NCBI GenBank assembly: GCA_003427395.1 | Contig: BFEA01000524.1 | Span: forward strand, 402,678 to 431,311 | Direction of reading: 5' to 3' | Origin: Chara braunii | Lineage: Eukaryota > Streptophyta > Charophyceae > Charales > Characeae | DNA: 28,634 bases | Shown here: positions 20,036 to 28,634 of the stretch, piece after piece | Position numbering within the stretch: position 1 is the first letter of the stretch | Layout: each line of letters opens with the position of its first letter | Notes under the pieces: model-generated | What the model was told of the DNA's origin: nothing | Seen by the model: only the letters and a program-made list of their open reading frames with translations | Databases searched by the model: none | Program-made: the position numbers and the translations under genes

Positions 20036-20610
20036 AAATAGTCTATGTCGGCGACTTTGCTGACAACGATTATGACGACCAGGAGGTCAACTATACCTTT
20101 CATATCAACCACGGTAAGTATTACTCCGTGTTCGCAGGCTCTCCCTACACGCGGGGTTGATTCAAGTGCTTTTGAAATCGTACTACGGATGGGGCCAGGG
20201 GATAGGCGAGGGTTCCTTACAGGTGGTTATGCAATGTGTCATAGTATCAACTCATACTGTGGAATTGGCCAATGTGTTACAACACTGGCTACACATGCGC
20301 ATGAGCAACACCTGCCCAGGTTCAAACATGGCAGCAACGTGCACCCTAGATCTTGATAATTCGGGAGGGGGACGGTCCGGGGCAGCAGTTCAGCGGGGCA
20401 CATGGCGCGCGTGTGCGGCTGTCTTGCCCTTGGTGCTTGAGCACGCACGCAGACACGTGCCACTCTTTCCTGTTGTCCGACACATGTCATATTCTCTCAC
20501 TGCGACACCTCTGTAACTTCTATTTCTCCCGTTTTTTTCCCGTTGTTCGATATTGCAGCGCTTGCTTTGCCTTGCAAGAAGAAATGGGTGGGAGCGGGAA
20601 TCGTTTTCAC

Positions 20611-20652
20611 TCTGATACCAGTGTGACGGACCCGCTGAGATGGAGGTCCGTC
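20611..20652 (-). mobile_element. LTR end: initiator-Met primer site plus terminal hairpin
   Basis: The minus strand reads ...GTCCGTCACA, a one-base spacer, then TGGTATCAGA (20611-20620), the start of the classical initiator Met tRNA primer site. The LTR end carries a perfect 8-bp hairpin, GACGGACC (20625-20632) with GGTCCGTC (20645-20652). The LTR should continue to higher coordinates, up to the LINE fragment. The internal region, toward lower coordinates, shows no recognisable gag or pol before the AAC-rich tract. Confidence 0.6.
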
Positions 20653-20969
20653 AGGATCAAAACAAAGGGATGAGGATAGGGGAGATGGAGATGGAGCTGG
20701 AAGGGACAGTGCAACTCCAACGCAGACTCAACACGCACGTACTCCAAACTGTGCAAATGAAGAATGAGACTGAAAACAAACTGCAATTAGGGAATACCCC
20801 TAGCGGACTGACTAGACTGGAATGGACTGAACTGGTACCGATAGTGGTACCGGGCAGGACTAGATTGGACTGAATGAGCACACGTCCAGTGGGGTCAAGC
20901 CACAACCTGGTCCCATAGGCTGAACAGGCAGAATAACTAGATAGCCATGGCTCTAGGCCAGGGCAGTTA

Positions 20970-23900
20970 GAGGCACGTTGCAAGGATCGACCTCCTTCTC
21001 ATTTCCAATGTATTCATAGGGCCACTTAGGGTGGCGACCATCTTCCTCTTCAACCCTTCCCGGACTCGTGACCACAAGATGATAGTCGTTCGTCTAAACC
21101 TTCAACCCACATTTCTTAGCAGTTCCGACTTCTTCGAACTCAACACCTCCCTCTTAAAATTGTTTTTGTTTCATCAATGCGTGAAGGAATACTGGGACTA
21201 GTGAGCAATAAAGAAACATGAATCTTGGTAGATGGTCGAATGGCTTAACAACGGAGTTGTGCAGCTTTGAGAAAGAAGGGAGAAATTATCTACAATGAGG
21301 GCAAGAGAAAGTAAAGCGGCCATGAAAGATCTCCTGAATATGATGGAACAATGGGATGGCCAACTCACAAATGCCCCGCTTGACAACTCTATGTTTGCCA
21401 AACTGCACGAGGTGAGGAATAAACTACAAGGTTACCTGGACGACCAAGCGGAGGCATGGAGAATCCAAGTCAAAATCAAGTGCACACAGATGGAAGGAAC
21501 AATGGCAAGGACCATTTTCACAGAAGTTAAAGCTAGACTGATACAGGCAGCCATAGATTCTCTCAAACACCCTTTAGACAGTAGCCAACCCAAGGCCACC
21601 AACCTGGGCAACCCTGACTCGGTGGTAGACTACGTGGCCAGGTACTATCGCAACATCTCGGAACCTAAAGTTCAGCGCATGAGGTAAATGACGCCAGCCA
21701 ACACCTATTGGCAAACATGCAACCTGCACTAACAAATAAGCAAAACGCCGAACTGCATACTCCTCTAACCCAATAAGAGATTTATACGGCCTTCCAATAG
21801 ATGGAGGTCGGGAAAACATCCAGCCTGGATTCCTTTCCAAAGAGCTCTGGCTGGTCTGTTGGGATGTAATTGGACAAGACTCCATGGAGTATATCAACGT
21901 TGTCCTTGAAGAGGGTACCTTTGGGGGCCTGCTCGACTTGGGGGTGACCACTCTTTTGTGGAAAAAAAATGGCAAAAAACGAAATAAGGAACTATAGTCC
22001 TATCACCTTGCTACTGGTACCGTATAAAATTATGGCAAAAGCCCTGACTAACCGGATTCTCCGCTATATGAAACATCTCATTTATCCGGATCAATTTGAT
22101 TTTTTACCAGAAAGAAATATACAGGATAATATTACACTACTGAATGAGACGATCAAGTACACAAGGCAGAGAGGAAAAGAAGCGGCCGCCCTTTTTATTG
22201 ACTTTGAAAAAGTCTGTGACCACGTAGATTGTTTTTTTTTGGACAAATGTCTGCAAAAAATATATTTTGGGCCTAATCTTCACAGATGGGTGGACATCCT
22301 CCACCGCATGGCCACAACCAACATTATGGTCAACGGTCATCTATCCCACCCGTTTTCTCTTTAACGTTCAGTCAAACAAGGGGATCCCATCGCACCACTT
22401 CTCTTTGTGATAGTCATCATGGAGGCCGTGGCCACGACCATAAGAGTCCACCTGAAAATCGAGAAGATGGATGTCGTAGTGATCCCCCACTGCTTTATCC
22501 CAATTACCTCCATGTTCACACACGATCTAACGCTGCTCAGTAGGGCTAACCAATCATCTTTGAATGTCACCATCGACTGTTTTTCAATGACCTGTAACAT
22601 GGTCGTCAACTGGGGGTCCAAAACAGAAGGTTGATGGCTGCACCGAAGAAAAATAGCACTGCCACCATAACTGGTCATTGTATAGAAACAAATGGAGGAG
22701 GCTATCCGCAACCTGGGTGTTCGCCTCATTGCGTTGCCCCCCCCAAAAGACCACGGAGCCACGCTCGTGGAGGAGGCTCCAACAAGACCAGCAAGGTGGA
22801 AGGGGCTTCACACCTGCATAGTGGGTTGGGCCCTGACACTGAACTCAACCATCTTCTCAACAAGTGGTATAGCCTCCCGACCGCTCCATGCTAACCAGAT
22901 GCAGAAACTAAGAAGGGAAGTTACCTAATACATATGGAAACATGATCATGAAGACCCCTCCATACCAAGAGTGGCTTGGAAAATTATAGACCTACCTCGG
23001 GGGNTAGGGGGGNTCGCGGTGCTAGAACCCGAGGACCAACTGAAGGCACTGTCCTTTAAGGTCATCACGCACCTGTTAATGAGGAATTATATACACTGGG
23101 CGTTGTATGCACATATTCAGATCGCTGGTCCGACGTTCTCTTCACCACCAACCAAATCGGTGCACCCCCTGCAATGCTTCACGAACCCTGCATGGACAAT
23201 TCCAAACCCTCTCACTACGGCCGGGGATGGTTCCCCTACAGCTAGACCAGGAAAGACATCACAAACGACCTGTTATGGCCAATCTGGTCAAAATGTGGAG
23301 GGAAATGGGCCTTAGACGCCTCCCCCACCCCCCTCCAATGACATGAAATAAGAAAACAACCATTGTTCGGTAACCCCCATATAGTAGATGAGAACGGTGT
23401 CCCACTGACCTCACAAATGGCTCCCATTAGCAATAATGGGTCGCCAAGGGGATCTTCACCTTGGGGGATATAGGAGACGGCAAACGTAATACATGGAAAG
23501 ACAAAGATTATCTCAAAGAACAATTGAAATACATAAAACGGAGGGTAAAAAAATTGGATTTTATTCAACAGGTCTTCCTGCTCGTTTGGCAAAACCAGTT
23601 GAAAAGGGGACACACGATAAAGAAGGGAGGTTGTGTGGTTCATCACACCAACCTGCAAGACCCGATGATAGTTTGGAGGCGGCGAACAAAGTGGGACACA
23701 AGGCCAATCAGAAGGCATACATGATAAGTTGCATGGGCGCCAAGTGGGCCCAACACACCATAATGGAAACAAACGACAAAAACCTTAACTGGACAGGATT
23801 CATGAGGATCCAGTTTGTGGATGATACAAACCAAACTTGCTTTGCTTTCAAACCATCCACCCAATCACCGCGCTCCCCTTCGATTCAGGTGAGTGGGAAT

Positions 23901-24260
23901 GGCCACAGGTAGGAACTACTAAGCCCATGAGACTCTAGCAGTACATAGTCAAATAAGGGTGCAGGACGATCCACAAAAAATATCCCCACCATCATCACAA
24001 TCCAGAATCGTTGTGCGTGGGACTCTATGCAGCATCCGCTGGTTGCCCGACACACATATCATGCCTACGACGCATAGGGCACTGCAATGGCAAATCATGT
24101 ATTAGTGTCTACCCACTCCAGACTGGATAGTATCGAGAAAGACTCTGGAACAAAAGGACCACGTCTCACCAATCTGCAAATACTGTGGGAGAGCATCCCA
24201 ATCGCACAGGGCGACAATTGAGACATGTCTCATGTCTTATTGAACGTTTGTCCAAATTTG
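20970..24260 (+). pseudogene. Decayed L1-like LINE ORF2 (endonuclease end, RT, zinc region)
   Basis: Homology is recognisable in order. The end of the AP-endonuclease domain includes RIDLLLIS (20983) and DHKMIVVRL (21070, the SDHxxV-type motif). The linker ORF is at 21295-21687. RT motifs follow: NYSPITLL near 21987, PDQFDFLPERN near 22089, motif A FIDFEKVCDHVD (catalytic Asp at 22200) and motif B KQGDPIAPLLF near 22374. Motif C is FTHD at 22515 where YADD/FADD is normal. A zinc-knuckle follows, CxxC at 24175-24186 and HxxxxxC at 24231-24251 in a different frame. In-frame stops in the RT frame lie at 22362, 22632, 22668, 22683 and 22926, and stops also follow the endonuclease part. Frameshifts occur near 21690-21970. 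Two single N bases lie near 23004-23013. The 5' half (ORF1 and most of the endonuclease) is missing. The element is dead. Confidence 0.85.
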
Positions 24261-24488
24261 GAGATGGTGGGATGCGGCCTGGACGGTCACAAGCGGTTAT
24301 CGCACACCTGAAAATTCGCATATGAAAATTGTGAAGTGGGAAAAATAATGTTGGTTTGTGCATCCTGAAAACAGTTTCCCTATCATGAAATCGAGAGGAA
24401 GGTTAGTTTGTTCATGGTGAAACCACATAGTAAACTTAGTTTTCAACCTTTCTTATCAAACACGATCTTGAAACACATGTGTATTAAG
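24261..24488. other. LINE 3' region before the minisatellite
   Basis: WWDAAWT-type coding sequence still resembles the LINE C-terminus up to about 24300. Unassigned sequence follows, leading into the first partial 81-bp unit. Confidence 0.4.
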
Positions 24489-26665
24489 CTACCCGAAAAT
24501 CATGAAGCATCCCGAAGTAGCTTGAACAGTGGTCACAAGAGTTGGTTTTATGGTCTTCGGGACGTTCATCACTTCGGGATGCTTCATGGTTTTCGGGTAT
24601 TTGAACAAATGGTCATAAGGGTTGCTTTCATGGTCTTCGAGACGTTCATCACTTCGGGACGCTTCATGATTTTTTGGTACTTTGAACAGATGGTCATAAG
24701 GGTTGCTTTCATGGTCTTCGGGACGTTCATCACTTCGAGATGCTTCATGATTTTCAGGTAGCAACCCTTATGGCATCCCGAAGCTACCCGAAAATCATGA
24801 AGCATCACGAAGTGACAAACGTCCCGAGGACCATGCAAGCAATTTTTATGACTATCTGTTCAATCTACCCGAAAATCATGAAGCATCCCGAAGTGACGAA
24901 CGTCCCAAAGACCATGAAAGGAACCCTTATGGTCATCTGTTCCAGCTAGCTGAAAATCATGAAGCAACCCGAAGTAATGAACATCCCGAAGACCATGAAA
25001 CCAACCCTTATGACCATCGGTTCTAGCTCCCCGAAAATCATGAAGCATCCCGAAGTGATGAACGTTCCGAAGATCATGAAAGCAACTCTTATGACCATCT
25101 GTTCAAGCTACCTGAAAATCATGAAGCATCCCGAAGTGATGAACGTCCCGAAGTCCATGAAAGTAATCTTTATAGCCATTTATTCAAGCTACCCGAAAAT
25201 TGTCATAAGGGTTGTTTTCATGGTCTTCAAAACGTTCATCAATTCATGACACTTCATGATTTTCGTGTATTTTGAACAGATGTCCATAAGGGTTCCTTTC
25301 ATGGTCTTCGGCACATTCATCACTTCGAGATGCTTCATGATTTTCAGGTAGCAACCCTTATGGCATCCTGAAGCTACCCGAAAATCATGAAGCATCCTGA
25401 AGTGGCGAACGTCCCGAAGACCATGAAAGCAATCTTTATGACCATCTGTTCAAGCTATCCGAAAATCATGAAGCATCCCGAAGTGATGAACGTCAAAAAA
25501 ATCATGAAAGCAACCCTTCTTGCCATATGTTCAAGCTACCCGAAAATCATGAAGCAACCCGAAGTAATGAACATCCTGAGACCATGAAAACAACCCTTAT
25601 GACCATCTGTTCTAGCTACCCGAAAATCATGAAGCATCCCGAAGTGATAAGCGTCCCGAAGATCATGAAAGCAACCCTTATGGCCATCTTTCAAGCTACC
25701 CGAAAATCATGAAGCATCCCGAAGTGATGAACGTCCCGAAGTCCATGAAAGCAACTTTTATGATCATCAATTCAAGCTGTTTGAAAATCATGAAGCGTCC
25801 CGAAGTGATGAACGTCCTGAAAACCATGAAAGCAACCCTTATGGCCATTTATTCCAGCTACCCGGAAATCATGCAACAACCTGAAGTGATAAATATCCCG
25901 AAGAACATGAAAACAACCCTTATGACTATCTGTTCTAGCTACCCGAAAATCATGAAACATCCCGAAATGATGAACAACCCGAAGATCATGAAAGCAACCC
26001 TTATGACCATCTGTTCAAGTTACCCGAAAATCATGAAGCATCCCGAAGTGATGAACATTCCGAAGTCCATGAAAACAACCCTTATGGTCATCTGTTTAAG
26101 CTACCCGAAAATCATGAAGCACCCCGAAGTGATGAACGTCCCGAAGTCCATGAAAGCAACTCTTATGAGCATTTGTTTAAGCCACCCGAAAATCATGAAG
26201 CATCCCGAAGTGATGAACGCCCTGAAGACCATGAAAGCAACCCTTACGACAATCTGTTCAAGCTACCTGAAAATCATGAAGCATCTCAAAGTGATGAACG
26301 TCTCGAAGATCGTGAAATCAACTTTTATGGTAATCTTTTCAAGCTATTCGAAAATCATGAAGCCTCCGGAAGTGATGAACATCCTGAAGACCATGAAAGC
26401 AACCCTTATGGTCATCTGTTCAAGCTACCCAAAAATCATGAAGCATCCTCAAGTGATGAACTTCCTGAAGACAATGAAAGCAACCTTTATGACCATCTGT
26501 TCAAACGACCCGAAAATTATGAAGCATCCCGAAGTGGTGAACGTTCCGAAGACCTTGAAAGCAACCCTTATGGTCATTTGTTCAAGCGATCCAAAAATCA
26601 TAAAGCATCCCGAAGTGATAAACGCCCCGAAGATCATGAAAACAACCCTTATGGATATCTGTTTG
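24489..26665. repeat. 81-bp minisatellite with internal inversions
   Basis: About 26-27 diverged units of 81 bp are present, each containing CCCGAAAATCATGAAGCATC, GATGAACGTCCCGAAGACC and AAGCAACCCTTATGACCATC. Units at 24535-24765 and 25201-25350 run in the opposite orientation. All others run forward. Because 81 is a multiple of three, several frames remain open through many units. Confidence 0.95.
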
Positions 26666-26860
26666 GGCAAGCAACCAACAACTATGATGACAACAACATG
26701 GGCGATGAGAAATCGGCAACTTTTCAAATGTGTCCTGAAAATTGAGAATAAGAGTGAAGAAAACATGAGCAATGAAAAAAAACTGGGTCTAAGTTACATA
26801 TATAATATATGTATGATGAAAATTATACGTGTTGTTAACCTTCTCTCTGGATGGTCCTGA
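25709..26860 (+). other. Open frame over the minisatellite; coding status unproven
   Basis: This 383-codon ATG-initiated frame is made mostly of 27-residue repeats (SSYPKIMKHPEVMN plus VPKTMKATLMTIC), with a non-repetitive tail of about 60 residues. A second plus-strand frame (PENHEASRSDERPEDHESNP... repeats, very acidic) is open from about 25937 to 26745 and ends in a non-repetitive tail MGDEKSATFQMCPEN. Both staying open is expected from an 81-bp unit lacking stops. Substitutions do not obviously spare either frame, and no known family matches. The most likely reading is a by-product of the repeat. An expressed repetitive protein cannot be excluded. Confidence 0.25.
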
Positions 26861-27291
26861 AAGGTAAACCCTTCCCGTGGGACATGAAGCTCCTGCTACT
26901 CGGTATGCACTCTAACAACTCGCTAGGGTGGTCATTGTATGGCCACAACTTATTTAGTATAACCGGGCTGAAACTTCTCATGATTTTGTGGAGAGCACAA
27001 TGTGCATTCGAAAGCAGCCAGAACACCTCTGGCTATCCTCAAGCCAAAGAACATATAACAAAATATCTCCTTGTCAAGACTAAAGAGACATGGGACCGAG
27101 TAATGAAACTACATCATTCAATCACTGATGACCCAATCCTGATGGATGCGACTAAGAAACGAAAAAAGGAAGAAGCGACCTCCTGTTCTTCCGTTACACG
27201 AACACATTGTTGGAACCCAGAAAGGCTATCGCCGAAATCCAAGACTCCTAGATTCATTGGAAAAAATTGGAGGGGGGGTGAATGTAACTAG
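26851..27291 (+). pseudogene. Probable LINE ORF2 C-terminal fragment
   Basis: The 146-codon frame reads GKPFPWDMKLLLLG, then LYGHNLFSITGLKLLMILWRA, then TWDRVMKLHH. The pattern of a gKPFP turn, a hydrophobic stretch, LWRAxCxFE and a charged end resembles what follows the zinc region in L1-like ORF2 proteins. It lies on the same strand as the LINE at 20970-24260, separated from it by the 81-bp array, and most simply is its missing 3' end. The family assignment rests on pattern recognition only. Confidence 0.5.
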
Positions 27292-27299
27292 ACATTTAA

Positions 27300-28548
27300 A
27301 CCTTTTTCTTGCTTCCCATTGCCTTACTCGGCCTCCCCCCTTCCTTTGTTCTGATCCCCTCATGGTTCAAGGAAAGGAGGGAATGTTAAGGGGAATGAGA
27401 GTTGAAAGGAAAGCAACTGGGACAAACAAAAGTCCTCCTACAAGGGGAGACAAACATAGGGAGAGATGTAGACTCCTGGAACGGGATTTGGGCTTGGAAA
27501 AATGAGTAGGAAGGATTTTATGACAGCAAGGATTGTTTGGGATTTCTCCATGAGGCAGGGTGGCAGGGCCAATAAGAGCAGGGAGCTCTAGAGTTGGAAG
27601 GGAAATACTAGCAGCTCAATGGGAAACACAAAACTCCAAGTCATCGAGTTAAATGAACCTGGCCCCGGGAACCATGAGAATTGAGAATTGTATTGAAAGG
27701 ATGTATCTAAGGGACAGTGGACCCGTTTTCCAGTAGGTGTCGCTCTCCACCAATAGGCAGAGCAGCCCGACAGGCAAAGCCTCAATTCCACTGCTTCTCT
27801 CACCACCAACAGGATGGTGGCCTTGCAAACGAGCTTTCAGCGGGGAGGGGGAGGGCGGAGGAAAGGAAACCAACTTGAAGATGGGCTCAGGCATGCCATG
27901 GCCTCGAAGATGAACATAACCATTGCATGCCTCGCTTGTTCCACATGCATGCCCTCCCCGGGAATGAGAATGCCTCATACTTATGTCATACAGGACAGAG
28001 GACACATCGACCTCGAATACAGTATATAATGAACAAGCATACACGCCAACACAAAAGCAAAAACAAGACAGGCATGCTATCAAAGACAACTATGCACAAA
28101 CCGGTCAAACGCTAAGAAAAGGAAAAAAATAGGCATGCGTGTTCGCAGCCCGTCAGTGGTGCCGTTTATACTCCTGGACCAAATGTTCGTCATTTGGTCG
28201 TACTGGTCGTCCGTCCGGGTCCAAAGGGTGGTGACTTTGTTTGGGGTACAATTCATAGGGAATAGGCAGTTGTTGCTTGCAGAGGATCGGTACGTGCTCG
28301 TAAGAGGCCGAGGAGGCGTCGTCCTCGAGTTGAACATTTCAAAATCGAAACGGCGTGGGTCCACTTTCTCGAATAGAAGTGCGCTGCGAATAGACCGCAT
28401 ACGTGTTGTATTCAAATACAATGCTTATCGTTTCTATTCGAATTTCGGGAAAAGAAACTTTTGTATTTGACAGAACATTATCTTTTTTTTCTTTTTGAGA
28501 GGTTAGCACCTGCCCGTGTGCTCCCTGCGACTGACATGCTGCATGTTG

Positions 28549-28550
<2 letters not shown>
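27300..28550. other. Unassigned region
   Basis: No poly-A tail or target duplication for the LINE is visible. Several open frames of 60-146 codons overlap on both strands, including one at 28135-28470, without a domain I recognise. A small TTGTATT/AATACAA dyad lies near 28407-28422. Confidence 0.35.

Positions 28551-28552
<2 letters not shown>

Positions 28553-28634
<82 letters not shown>
28553..28634. repeat. (CT)n microsatellite at window end
   Basis: An uninterrupted CT tract of about 82 bp runs to the last base. Confidence 0.97.

Noticed and set aside
19781-20112. Thr-rich and Asn/Asp-rich ORFs
   Set aside because: These are products of the AAC/GAC trinucleotide repeat, with overlapping frames open on both strands.
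28135-28470. 111-codon ORF as a real protein
   Set aside because: No domain or family recognised, and an overlapping minus-strand frame is equally long.

Overview
The window looks like a piece of a large, repeat-rich eukaryotic nuclear genome, most likely a plant or streptophyte alga. The grounds are plant-type LTR-retrotransposon primer-binding sites, an L1-like LINE whose RT block resembles those of plants, hAT-type elements with 8-bp target duplications, abundant microsatellites, one assembly gap of N (13177-13346), and no protein gene I can recognise as a host gene. A charophyte such as Chara is a guess, not a demonstration. Both ends are (TC)n tracts, so the contig probably breaks at microsatellites.

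Layout. 1-1100: a (TC)n tract, then a short sequence that folds as a complete type III hammerhead ribozyme (106-162), followed by a cluster of hairpins and a GC-rich 29-bp minisatellite. 1570-1950: three diverged tandem copies of a sequence carrying a perfect 31-bp inverted repeat. 2000-4400: low-complexity and unassigned sequence. 4411-11115: a long inverted repeat, with arms 4411-5428 and 10113-11115, interpreted as two opposed LTRs of one retrotransposon family. The 4.7-kb spacer holds two MITEs with perfect 8-bp target duplications, a 775-bp hAT-like element, a gypsy-type primer-binding site on the minus strand (8231-8249), a 107-bp tandem duplication and an array of eight hairpin-forming repeats. 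A second, 5'-incomplete copy of the 775-bp element abuts the right arm. 11822-14300: AT-rich, with the gap.

14300-20660: LTR fragments with initiator-Met-type primer-binding sites, a tRNA-like SINE candidate, purine-rich tandem repeats and many microsatellites. 20970-24260: a decayed LINE ORF2 (endonuclease C-terminus, RT, zinc-knuckle region) with many stops, frameshifts and a lost RT catalytic motif. 24489-26665: an 81-bp minisatellite of about 26-27 units containing inverted blocks, apparently lying inside the LINE, because a LINE-like C-terminal ORF resumes at 26851-27291. 27300-28634: unassigned sequence ending in (CT)n.

There is no operon or host pathway here. The logic of the region is nested, mutually interrupting mobile DNA. 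The most interesting items are the hammerhead ribozyme, the MITE pair, the inverted LTR arms with their hairpin array, and the inverted, partly duplicated 81-bp array inside the LINE.
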